From positions 1 through 13,808 of the forward strand of contig DAIDBF010000023.1 in assembly GCA_027310235.1 (NCBI GenBank): 13,808 nt of DNA. Direction: 5' to 3'. The position numbers and the translations under genes were made by a program. This DNA comes from a bacterium (GTDB lineage Bacteria > Patescibacteriota > Minisyncoccia > UBA6257 > GWB1-50-10). Below are positions 6,539 through 13,359 of the stretch, piece by piece (within the stretch, counting starts at the first letter, position 1; each line of letters starts with the position of its first letter). The notes under the pieces were generated by a model. The model had not been told where the DNA came from, ran no database searches, and saw nothing but the letters and a program-made list of their open reading frames with translations.

Positions 6539-7588
6539 ATGGCAGTACACAATAATAAAAAAACAAAAGAAAAGGAACAGGTAGGCGACTCGATCGATTC
6601 CTTGATTGAATCGCTCCAGTCGCGCTTCGGCGAGGGCTCTATCATGAAACTCGGCGAAGCACAGCACGCAAAGAAAATTGAAACAGTTTCTTCGGGATCA
6701 TTCTCACTCGATCTCGCATTGGGCGCGGGAGGATTTCCGAAGGGGAGAATCATCGAGATTTTCGGGCCCGAGAACTCCGGAAAAACGACACTCGCGCTTC
6801 ACGCAGTCGCGGAAGTGCAGAGGAAGGGCGGTAAAGCGGCATTTATCGACGCGGAGCACGCGCTCGACCCCGAGTACGCCGCGCGGATCGGCGTGAAGGT
6901 CAAGGATCTTATTATCTCCCAGCCGGACAGCGGCGAAGAGGCATTGAATATTTTAGAGAGCGTTGTCCGATCGGGAATCATCGACATTGTGGTCATCGAC
7001 TCGGTCGCGGCGCTGACACCCAAGGCGGAGATAGAAGGGGAGATGGGCGCGTCCCATGTGGGGCTTCAGGCACGGCTTATGTCCCAAGCACTCAGAAAAC
7101 TCACGGCGATTGCCGACAAATCGGGTACGATTGTTATTTTTATCAATCAGACACGCATGAAAATCGGCATCGTCTTCGGAAATCCGGAGACGACGACGGG
7201 CGGCATGGCGCTTAAATTTTATGCATCGATCAGAATCGATATCCGCCGCATCGCGCAGGTGAAAAAGGGGGAGGACATCATTGGAAACCGGGTGAAGGCG
7301 AAGGTGGTGAAAAACAAAGTAGCACCGCCCTTCAAGATCGCCGAGTTCGATATTATGTACGGCGAGGGAATCTCCTATGAAGCGGACGTGCTGAATACCG
7401 GCATCAAGTACGGTACTATACTTAAAAACGGCGCGAGCTACAATTTCGATGGAGAAAAACTCGGTGTCGGGTTCGATAATGTGCGGGAGAAATTAAAGGA
7501 AGATAAGAAACTTCTGGAGACCATCAAAAAGAAGACGAAGGATGTTGCTGAAAAGAAGGGAGTGGTGAGTGGTACGGAGACGGAGTAA
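6539..7588 (+). CDS. recA: RecA recombinase
   Basis: A 349-residue RecA, the strand-exchange ATPase of homologous recombination and DNA repair. Visible marks: the N-terminal RFGEGSIMKLGE segment, Walker A GPENSGKTT (76-84), the EHALDPEYA element, Walker B VVIDSVAAL (151-159), and the L2 loop FGNPETTTGG (213-222) followed by ALKFYASIRIDIRR. Two small departures from the usual loop are IGIVFG in place of IGVMFG and GGMALKF in place of GGNALKF. The C-terminal tail is short and charged. The ATG context ACAACAATGG resembles that of ftsK, with no usable SD. No LexA-type operator is evident upstream. A bidirectional terminator follows. Confidence 0.98.
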   Translation: MAVHNNKKTKEKEQVGDSIDSLIESLQSRFGEGSIMKLGEAQHAKKIETVSSGSFSLDLALGAGGFPKGRIIEIFGPENSGKTTLALHAVAEVQRKGGKAAFIDAEHALDPEYAARIGVKVKDLIISQPDSGEEALNILESVVRSGIIDIVVIDSVAALTPKAEIEGEMGASHVGLQARLMSQALRKLTAIADKSGTIVIFINQTRMKIGIVFGNPETTTGGMALKFYASIRIDIRRIAQVKKGEDIIGNRVKAKVVKNKVAPPFKIAEFDIMYGEGISYEADVLNTGIKYGTILKNGASYNFDGEKLGVGFDNVREKLKEDKKLLETIKKKTKDVAEKKGVVSGTETE

Positions 7589-7596
7589 AAACAAAG

Positions 7597-7622
7597 CCCC
7601 CGAGAATTATTCATTCTCGGGG
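7597..7622. terminator. Bidirectional terminator, recA and 220-aa gene
   Basis: CCCCGAGAAT (7598-7607) pairs with ATTCTCGGGG (7613-7622) around TATTC. TTATTTGATT follows on the + strand and CTTTGTTTTTAC on the minus strand, so it can end both converging transcripts. Confidence 0.85.
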
Positions 7623-7630
7623 TTATTTGA

Positions 7631-8293
7631 TTAAGAAATTCTTTTCTCCACAGGAAAAATCCCGGCGAGAGGATTTCGATTGTCCTGGTATAAGCTCACG
7701 CGGTAGAGGAAGTTGCTTTTCATAAAGCGAAGATCGATTAGAACATGTAGGGTCTGATCGAAGTCAGGTCTCTCAATACGTACCGCGGAAGAAGTCCTCA
7801 ATAAATAGGAGCACATCGAGATCCCGCGTTTGCGCAGAGTTTCTAGGATAACAAGCGTTGTCGGCACATTGGGAATTATTATGTTCTTAGTGGGGAATAG
7901 GTCTTCTGCGGCCCGTTTCTGTTCGGAAAATTTTTTTCTATAAGGAGAATAGTCGCCCTGCGTAGAAAGCACTATGAAGGCGGGTGAAGTAAGATAGGTG
8001 CCCTTTTGGGTTCTTTCGCTTTTGAAAATTCTCTCTGAAGCTGAATCCGATTTGAAGTCAATCGAGAGATTCATTGTGTTTTCCAGATCTCCTAAGCTCA
8101 GTTCTTCTTTAATAGAAATTGAGAATAGGGGCAAGAGAAAATTCGCTTCCACCGCGCCGAGCATGGCTGCTTCGGCAACTTTTCCATCTCCAATTATGGC
8201 ATTGGCGAGATACGGCGTCAGCCCACCACATCTTTCCAAGGCCCCAAGAAGAGCATTCCCTGTATCATGATTTAGGCGAGCTATGCTAGCCAT
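7631..8293 (-). CDS. Unrecognised 220-aa protein
   Basis: I do not recognise a family with certainty. Start 8293 is chosen because AAGGAGG lies exactly 6 nt upstream; an ATG at 8356 would add 21 residues and lies upstream of that SD. The protein has no membrane segment or signal peptide. Residues about 8-50 (ALLGALERCGGLTPYLANAI) look helical and resemble a segment I have seen in Parcubacteria hypothetical proteins, from memory only. The middle (70-150) is charged; the end (LIDLRFMKSNFLYRVSLYQ, then NPLAGIFPVEK) looks like beta-strand sequence. It is not in an operon: terminators lie on both sides. Codon use is less GC-biased than recA. The strong SD suggests regulated or high translation. 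Confidence 0.7.
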   Translation of the reverse strand: MASIARLNHDTGNALLGALERCGGLTPYLANAIIGDGKVAEAAMLGAVEANFLLPLFSISIKEELSLGDLENTMNLSIDFKSDSASERIFKSERTQKGTYLTSPAFIVLSTQGDYSPYRKKFSEQKRAAEDLFPTKNIIIPNVPTTLVILETLRKRGISMCSYLLRTSSAVRIERPDFDQTLHVLIDLRFMKSNFLYRVSLYQDNRNPLAGIFPVEKRIS

Positions 8294-8299
8294 AGCAAA

Positions 8300-8306
8300 C
8301 CTCCTT
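8300..8306 (-). promoter_or_regulatory. Strong SD of the 220-aa gene
   Basis: AAGGAGG on the minus strand, 6 nt from the ATG at 8293. It is an exact complement of the usual 16S rRNA tail and decides the start. Most genes in the window lack such a site. Confidence 0.85.
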
Positions 8307-8359
8307 TTGATTAATTTACAAATCCTTCCAGAGCCGTTTGAAACTAGGTTAATCAAACC

Positions 8360-8379
8360 AGCCAGAGAAGGTTCTGGCT
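8360..8379 (-). terminator. Probable folD terminator
   Basis: AGCCAGA and TCTGGCT form a 7-bp stem with a 6-nt loop, followed on the minus strand by GGTTTGATT. The T-run is broken, so it is moderate in strength. It lies 39 bp after the folD stop. Confidence 0.6.
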
Positions 8380-8417
8380 AAACAATATCTCCCTTTCTTT
8401 TCACTGTAAAGAAGGGG

Positions 8418-9269
8418 TTATTTCTGCCGCTCGACGAGTGTATAGAAATTCTCGAAAAGTTTGGCGATTAAGATCGGTCCTGCGCCACCGGGAACGGGGG
8501 TGTAGGATACTTTTTTAAACTCCGGACTTTGAAGCGAGGCATCATCGAAATCCCCACACATTTTTCCATCTATCTTTCCGTACCCGAAATCGATGACGAT
8601 TGCATCTTCTTTTACCATCTCGGGTGTTATGAGATGCGGGTGCCCAGTTCCTAAGATCACAAGATCTGCCTTCTTCAAAATCGAAAAGTCGCTCCCCCGG
8701 TGCACCACATAAATCTCTTCAACTTTGTTCATAAGCCATGTCACAATCGGTCGTCCGATAAGGAATCCTGTGCCCACAATGCCTACTTTTTTCCCCTTAA
8801 GTTCTTCTCCAGAGGAGGAGCCCCCTTCGGAGGAGAGGTTCGCACGGCGAAGAACCTCCTCAACCGTTCCCGCAACGGGCGGAATGATCGGGTTTCTGCC
8901 TGCATAAAATGCTCCCAAAGCGCGTTCTCCCAAAACATCCACGTCCTTCTCGCGCGGCACGGCGTTCAAAATGTAATGACGATTCAGATGAACGGGAAGA
9001 GGAAGTTCGACGAGCGCGCCGCCGCAGGTTCCGAGATGCGCGATCTTCCCGACTTCTTCGCGAAGTTTGTCGTTTCCCAAGTCGGCGCTCAGTTTATACA
9101 ACCTAAAATCAACACCGAGCTCTTCCGCCATCTCCTGTTTTTTCATCAAAAAACTCAAAGACGCCGGATCGTCGCCGATAAGAATCCCTGCGAGAAACTT
9201 TTTTGTCTTCGATTTCGTCTTTAACGAAGCGAGAAGCTCCTCCGCGATTTTTCTACCATCAATCACCAT
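8418..9269 (-). CDS. folD: Methylenetetrahydrofolate dehydrogenase/cyclohydrolase
   Basis: A 283-residue FolD, converting 5,10-methylene-THF through methenyl-THF to 10-formyl-THF for purines and initiator tRNA. The catalytic lysine is at K44 (FLMKKQEMAEELG), the folate loop at VELPLP (87-92), KDVD at 108-111, the Rossmann loop at GIVGTGFLIGRP (163-174), and the C-terminal PVPGGAGPI at 258-266. Departures: F40 where Tyr is usual, E88 where Gln is usual (VQLPLP), and PPVAGT in place of PCTPxG. A Ser/Gly/Glu-rich insert lies at about 146-157. All these surround the active site, so activity or balance of the two reactions may differ. The gene has its own leaderless-type promoter but also follows the racemase by 39 bp. 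It complements glyA at the window end. Confidence 0.92.
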   Translation of the reverse strand: MVIDGRKIAEELLASLKTKSKTKKFLAGILIGDDPASLSFLMKKQEMAEELGVDFRLYKLSADLGNDKLREEVGKIAHLGTCGGALVELPLPVHLNRHYILNAVPREKDVDVLGERALGAFYAGRNPIIPPVAGTVEEVLRRANLSSEGGSSSGEELKGKKVGIVGTGFLIGRPIVTWLMNKVEEIYVVHRGSDFSILKKADLVILGTGHPHLITPEMVKEDAIVIDFGYGKIDGKMCGDFDDASLQSPEFKKVSYTPVPGGAGPILIAKLFENFYTLVERQK

Positions 9270-9276
9270 CGGCTCA

Positions 9277-9305
9277 ATCGTAGCAACAAAGCAAAATGAT
9301 GAAAA
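9277..9305 (-). promoter_or_regulatory. Possible leaderless promoter of folD
   Basis: On the minus strand TTTTCA (9305-9300), 17-bp spacer, TACGAT (9282-9277), with the ATG 7 nt later. The -35 matches four of six consensus bases. No SD is present. Confidence 0.4.
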
Positions 9306-9308
9306 CGA

Positions 9309-10055
9309 CTAGAGGCAACGCCTCACAATTTCTTGTGCCGCGATTTGAAGAGGATCTACTACTGGAATATCAGAACGGTCTTTTATGTACTCGAAACAGA
9401 GAGAAAACTCGGTACATCCCAGCACCACCACATCAATGTTTTTCTCCTCAAAAAACTTTACACAACTAAGGAGCTGATCGGCCGCCTTTAATAAACCCAT
9501 CCCCGCCTTTATATCGAGTATTAGTTCCATGACCTCGCGTTGGCTCTCCGGGGAAGGGTACGCGCATCGTACGTTCCCTGACATTTCAAAGATGCGTTCG
9601 TTCACCGTCCCGTTCGTTGCGAGAACACCTACAACCGCTCCCACTCCATACTTATCAAGGACATAATTTTCAAAAGCGTGGATCACGTTCAGAACGGGGA
9701 CGGGAGAATTATTTGAGATATCAAGAATCCTCGCGTGAGCGGTGATACAGGGAATCGCCGCGAGGGTCGCCCCCGCATCGCCGAGGGTACATAAGGTCTT
9801 TGTTATCGCGTCAACAAACCCGCGACCTCCGTTCTCTAAAAGAGAAACGGTGCGATCGGGAATGCTCGAGTTGGTGTAACAAATAACCTCAAGATGATCC
9901 TGGTCCTTTTTTGCGGGAGTCGCCTCAATAATGAGTTTCTGAAAATAAACCCCTGCGAGCGGCCCCATTCCCCCTACAATTCCTATTCGTTCACCCCGCA
10001 CCGACGATGATAAATCGCGGACGGGATTCTTTTTTCGGATATTATTTTTTTTCAT
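9309..10055 (-). CDS. Aspartate/glutamate racemase family protein
   Basis: A 248-residue member of the cofactor-independent Asp/Glu racemase family, which uses two cysteines to invert the alpha carbon. The core begins with GIVGGMGPLAG (25-35); YTNSSIPDRT (60-69) is the substrate-binding strand. The two catalytic cysteines are C103 in IPCITAH and C214 in LGCTEFSL. The first motif is normally PCNTAH; here Ile replaces Asn, a residue known to help hold the substrate carboxylate. Residues 1-21 precede the domain and are Lys/Asn/Arg-rich, so the true start may be later, for example the GTG coding V19. It lies 44 bp after the peptidase gene and 39 bp before folD. D-Asp or D-Glu is the expected product, but substrate is not fixed. 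Confidence 0.85.
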   Translation of the reverse strand: MKKNNIRKKNPVRDLSSSVRGERIGIVGGMGPLAGVYFQKLIIEATPAKKDQDHLEVICYTNSSIPDRTVSLLENGGRGFVDAITKTLCTLGDAGATLAAIPCITAHARILDISNNSPVPVLNVIHAFENYVLDKYGVGAVVGVLATNGTVNERIFEMSGNVRCAYPSPESQREVMELILDIKAGMGLLKAADQLLSCVKFFEEKNIDVVVLGCTEFSLCFEYIKDRSDIPVVDPLQIAAQEIVRRCL

Positions 10056-10099
10056 ACATTGCGTTTACGGATTACAATAGCGTGGTCGTGGTGCGGGGC

Positions 10100-11158
10100 T
10101 CACGCGGCATGGCGGTACGATTTAATGATTTTGACTACGCGTTCGACGGGTATCGCGTCGCGAACATTTCCATCTCTTCCCCTCATAGTCTCTGCGGCGA
10201 ACAGGGCGTCATAAACCGCCTCTTCCGTCGCTTCGACTGCCGTAAGAAAGAACCTGTACAACACCGAATCCGGAAGCAGCATTTTCGTGCCCACACCTTC
10301 GACGCCGGCACGGTTTGTGGAAAATGCGATAGCATAATCTCCGCTCGTGGGTGAGATGACGGATCCGGTACGCGCGAGCCCGAGAAACGTTCTCTGAGCA
10401 ATTCTTTTGAGCTGTCTTGAGGAAAAGGGAGCATCAGTTGCAAGCGCTACCATGCACGACCCCCCCAAGTTGCCGGGAAGAAATTCATCGAAGTCCGTCT
10501 CCCCAAGCAACTTCCCCACGGGAACGCCCGCAATGGAAAGTGAGCCACCATAATTTGTCTGCACCAACACACCAAGCGTGTATGTTTTATTCTCTACCTT
10601 TATCACCCTCGACGAACTGCCGATACCTCCTTTCCATGAGAAGGCCCGGGATCCGGTTCCGCCACCCACATTCCCGACAGAAAAATCTTCCGTGAGGTTT
10701 TTGTAGGCGTTTTCCACATCTTCGACGTTTATGGAATCCACATGTATATCGTTCAAAAACCCGTCATTCACTTCTCCCACGACTACGTTCGGCCCGTCGA
10801 TCGGCCCAAGCGCCTCACGGCCGGAGAGAATTGTTACGATCCCTTGTAATGCCGCCCCTACGGAAAGAGTACTGGTAAGCCCTATAGGGGCTTCGATTGT
10901 TCCGAGTTCCTCTACCTGGGTGATGCCCGTGAGTTTTCCGTAACCGTTTCCCACAGCGATCGCGCCCGGGATCTTGTTCCGAAAAAGATTTTGAATTCCC
11001 GGATCGACGATTGTTACTCCCGTACGCACATTTTCTCCCTCGACTTTCGTTACGTGTCCCACGCGAACGCCCGGGACATCGCTTATCTTGTTTCCTTTCC
11101 CCCGCGGGAAAGAGGCCTCGATGAGGCCGTACTCGTAGAACCTTTTTTTATTATTCAT
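10100..11158 (-). CDS. DmpA/P1-family (S58) aminopeptidase
   Basis: A 352-residue N-terminal-nucleophile hydrolase of the DmpA/BapA group (peptidase family S58). Known members remove N-terminal L- or D-residues or beta-amino acids and some cyclise or hydrolyse D-amino-acid amides. The precursor cuts itself before a serine that becomes the nucleophile: here G233-S234 in LGGSCMVALATDAPF. Other family marks are KISDVPGVRVGHVT near the N-terminus, GAIAVGNGYGK (65-75), NVGGGTGSRAF (163-173) and GVLVQTNYGG (196-205). Length matches the family and no signal peptide is seen, so it is probably cytoplasmic. It sits between the ATP-grasp-like gene and the racemase on the same strand. Two hairpins occupy its 100-bp upstream gap; no SD is seen. 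Confidence 0.9.
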   Translation of the reverse strand: MNNKKRFYEYGLIEASFPRGKGNKISDVPGVRVGHVTKVEGENVRTGVTIVDPGIQNLFRNKIPGAIAVGNGYGKLTGITQVEELGTIEAPIGLTSTLSVGAALQGIVTILSGREALGPIDGPNVVVGEVNDGFLNDIHVDSINVEDVENAYKNLTEDFSVGNVGGGTGSRAFSWKGGIGSSSRVIKVENKTYTLGVLVQTNYGGSLSIAGVPVGKLLGETDFDEFLPGNLGGSCMVALATDAPFSSRQLKRIAQRTFLGLARTGSVISPTSGDYAIAFSTNRAGVEGVGTKMLLPDSVLYRFFLTAVEATEEAVYDALFAAETMRGRDGNVRDAIPVERVVKIIKSYRHAA

Positions 11159-11165
11159 GTCGTGT

Positions 11166-11199
11166 TATGAATACTCGATCTTACTTTCGAGTATTCATA
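11166..11199 (-). promoter_or_regulatory. 13-bp inverted repeat ahead of the peptidase
   Basis: TATGAATACTCGA (11166-11178) pairs perfectly with TCGAGTATTCATA (11187-11199), loop 8 nt. It ends 7 nt from the peptidase ATG and has no T-run. It is either a leader hairpin limiting ribosome access or a two-half-site operator. Confidence 0.55.
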
Positions 11200-11220
11200 T
11201 AACAACGCGAATATATATCT

Positions 11221-11250
11221 GTGGGTCAGTCGTTTAAAAAACTGACCCAC
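11221..11250 (-). terminator. 10-bp hairpin behind the ATP-grasp-like gene
   Basis: GTGGGTCAGT (11221-11230) pairs perfectly with ACTGACCCAC (11241-11250); the T-run is in the loop on the minus strand, and AGATATATATT follows. It begins 8 bp after the stop. It may be a weak terminator or a stem that protects the mRNA end. Confidence 0.4.
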
Positions 11251-11258
11251 ATTGAATG

Positions 11259-13043
11259 TTAATACAACGAGATGGGGGACATTGCCATATCTACCATCCC
11301 ATGGACGCGTTCCGTGGTATAAGGAACCGCGGTCGCAATCCCAGAAACAACTCTTCCATTCACAATCCACGGCCTGACTAATACTCGGCAACGGAATAGT
11401 TCGTCCCTTTTTTCGGAAATATTTCTCACTGGGAGTTTCACCACCTCGGTCTGCAATTTCTGCTGTACGATGAACGGTTGATTAGATTCAAGGCGTTCAT
11501 CGATCCATTCTACCCAATCTTTATCCTTGAGCCCATGTCCCATAAGGACGCCATACGAGCGCGCGGACTTCGTGTTTGCCCCGGCCACCTTCATTACCAA
11601 TTCATTTCTTTCCTTTAAAGAAAGGTGTTTCAAGGCCTCGAGCGAGCCGATTTTTATTTCTGCGACGCCGAAAGGAAATGAATTATTGAGCTTTGTCGGC
11701 GTTACTAGATGAGAATCGGGAAGTACTTCGAGAAGAAGATTAAACGCCTCTTCGCCCAAGGATTCCTTGAAATAGGTCGCATGACTCCTGAATATAGAAA
11801 ACCACGTTTTATTGCCGTAGTGCGCAAATTCAGGAATCAAACGGACAATTCCTTTGCTCGCTGCTTCAACAACGTCTGCGAGTTTTCCCATGGTCTCAAA
11901 GATAGGAAACTGGCGCCATACCATGCCGACGCGCTCGCCTTGATAAGATATCTTGTCTTTGTCTATCGCAAGCTCCGAAAGATTTTCCGTGGTGGCAAAG
12001 AGAACCGGATATCCTTTTGTCCTGAGATAATCCGCAAGCCACTTCATCTCGCGGATATAACAGCCGCTCCACTCATGGGAGACCAGGAAGAGAAGAGGTC
12101 CTTCCTTGGTAAGCCAGTCGAAGGTCTGCCGCCATTCCGTCTGATGCAGTCCATATGATTCATCAATATGGACCGCTTCAGGAAATCCGCCGGGCATTTC
12201 GTCGTTCTCGCTCGCGAACAAACCACTTCCGGTGAAATGCAAATCAGGACGAGAGACGGAAAAGCGATCGGTCGGCGGGAACAAATACAAATCCTTAAGA
12301 CGGGGATCGGCGGGAAGATCGACGCCAGCAAGGAGCGCTTCCTGAACGCGGATATCGTATTTTAGAAGTTCTGCACTCACCGATTGGAATCGTTCCAGAG
12401 CATCCGTCACCTTTGCAAGATATTCTCTCTCAATGCCGATAGGCGCTGCAGGGACCCGAATCCAGCTTATTTTAGAGTTCTTAGGAATTTCTGCCGCCTT
12501 TGACATGTCGGAAATGATCCCCGATAGATCGGGCGCGGAACTGGAATTGAGTCTCGCGAGTATCGGGATCAATGTTTCATTAGGCAGGTGTATGTGCTTC
12601 GGTCCCGTTTCGCTCTTTTTGGGAAGGCCCCAAGGAAATTTTCCTTCTTCGAGGCGGTCTTCAAATTTTTTACGGAAGTCCGCCGCGATCTGCCTTGCAC
12701 ATCTTTCTACATTGGTTATTTTCAACGATACCAGCACGCCCCAAAGTACACCACTCGCCCAAGGAGGAATAAAGCCCTTGTCGGTGAGACGGGTAGAGGA
12801 CTTTGGTGAAAATTCCCCGGCCAGAGACCCATCAAAGAGTACGACCGCCGCATCAGGATTGTATCCATCCATGAAGAGGTCTTTTATTTCATCTCGATTT
12901 TGGAAGACGCGACAAACGCTTTCGCCGAGAATGTTTCTGAGAGCGCCTACCACTTCTTCGCTTTTCTTGTTTCCTGCTATGGTGAAAAAAAGATCCGGGA
13001 TAGGGAATTTCTGTTCCACGAGAGACTGATCAATCCGTAACAT
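11259..13043 (-). CDS. Probable circularly permuted ATP-grasp ligase
   Basis: A 594-residue protein I read as an ATP-grasp enzyme, joining a carboxylate to an amine or thiol with ATP. The C-terminal part has LVMKVAGANTKSARSYGVLM with K485 as likely ATP-binding lysine, the hinge strand FIVQQKL (524-530), and RVLVRPWIVNGRVVSG (553-568), typical of the fold. Earlier, RPDLHFTGSG and SENDEMPGGFPE (265-289; D267, E279, D281) look like the metal-binding half, and WRQFPIFE (376-383) with VRLIPEFAHYGNKTW (400-414) recalls glutathionylspermidine-synthase-type proteins. The metal half before the lysine half indicates circular permutation. Residues 1-260 are unassigned and could hold a second domain. Start 13043 is set by GATGGAGG at 6-nt spacing. 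It leads the run to the peptidase and racemase. No direct homologue is recognised, so the substrate is unknown. Confidence 0.6.
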   Translation of the reverse strand: MLRIDQSLVEQKFPIPDLFFTIAGNKKSEEVVGALRNILGESVCRVFQNRDEIKDLFMDGYNPDAAVVLFDGSLAGEFSPKSSTRLTDKGFIPPWASGVLWGVLVSLKITNVERCARQIAADFRKKFEDRLEEGKFPWGLPKKSETGPKHIHLPNETLIPILARLNSSSAPDLSGIISDMSKAAEIPKNSKISWIRVPAAPIGIEREYLAKVTDALERFQSVSAELLKYDIRVQEALLAGVDLPADPRLKDLYLFPPTDRFSVSRPDLHFTGSGLFASENDEMPGGFPEAVHIDESYGLHQTEWRQTFDWLTKEGPLLFLVSHEWSGCYIREMKWLADYLRTKGYPVLFATTENLSELAIDKDKISYQGERVGMVWRQFPIFETMGKLADVVEAASKGIVRLIPEFAHYGNKTWFSIFRSHATYFKESLGEEAFNLLLEVLPDSHLVTPTKLNNSFPFGVAEIKIGSLEALKHLSLKERNELVMKVAGANTKSARSYGVLMGHGLKDKDWVEWIDERLESNQPFIVQQKLQTEVVKLPVRNISEKRDELFRCRVLVRPWIVNGRVVSGIATAVPYTTERVHGMVDMAMSPISLY

Positions 13044-13049
13044 GTGCTA

Positions 13050-13057
13050 CCTCCATC
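13050..13057 (-). promoter_or_regulatory. Strong SD of the ATP-grasp-like gene
   Basis: GATGGAGG on the minus strand, 6 nt from the ATG at 13043. With the 220-aa gene this is one of only two clear SD sites in the window. Confidence 0.8.
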
Positions 13058-13106
13058 TTGTATTGTGAATGAATAGGTTTATTTGTAATTATGAAAGAAC
13101 AAACGA

Positions 13107-13135
13107 ATAAGCCTCCGTTTCGTTCGGAGGCTTAT
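13107..13135 (-). terminator. Strong terminator upstream of the ATP-grasp-like gene
   Basis: ATAAGCCTCCG (13107-13117) pairs perfectly with CGGAGGCTTAT (13125-13135), 7-nt loop, followed on the minus strand by TTCGTTTGTTCTTTC. It separates the ATP-grasp-like gene from glyA and from the possible short transcript, so the ATP-grasp gene must have its own promoter (CATAAT at 13093-13088 is a weak -10 candidate). Confidence 0.8.
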
Positions 13136-13160
13136 CTTAATGCTTCTTTATTGCTCGTTT

Positions 13161-13292
13161 TTATCTCATGAAAGAAGAACTTAGATGAACCCCCGAACCC
13201 TGCATCCAAAAAATCGTAAATATCGCGACACGGAGCTCGGCGCAATAGTGCATAAGAAGGCTAATGTTCTTCTGATTGATATTCATGATTAT
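13161..13292 (-). ncRNA. Possible small transcript with 41-codon ORF
   Basis: The 316-bp gap after glyA holds a promoter (13299-13327), then this stretch, then the terminator at 13107-13135. The predicted start is near 13292 and the transcript would be about 190 nt. An open frame of 41 codons runs from ATG 13286 to TAA 13161, starting MNINQKNISLL and with a hydrophobic middle (VAIFTIFW). It has no SD and would be nearly leaderless. Whether the product is an RNA, a small protein, or nothing cannot be decided from one sequence. The + strand frame over 13185-13451 runs antisense into glyA and is not supported. Confidence 0.3.
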
Positions 13293-13298
13293 CTTTTA

Positions 13299-13327
13299 AT
13301 GGTAAACACCATCTTCTTTGCTGTCAA
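13299..13327 (-). promoter_or_regulatory. Near-consensus promoter in the glyA downstream gap
   Basis: On the minus strand TTGACA (13327-13322), a 17-bp spacer and TACCAT (13304-13299). This is the only full consensus -35 box I found in the window. It lies 32 bp after the glyA stop and points to no annotated gene before the terminator. Confidence 0.5.
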
Positions 13328-13359
13328 CCCCCGGAATCTCCTTCCCCCTTGGCAGAACA

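Noticed and set aside
8700..9224. Open frame of 174 codons on the + strand
   Set aside because: Fully antisense to folD, whose family motifs are clear; composition is that of a shadow frame.
10021..10055. Reading the racemase N-terminal extension as a signal peptide
   Set aside because: It is charged and lacks a hydrophobic stretch; more likely a misplaced start or a short extension.
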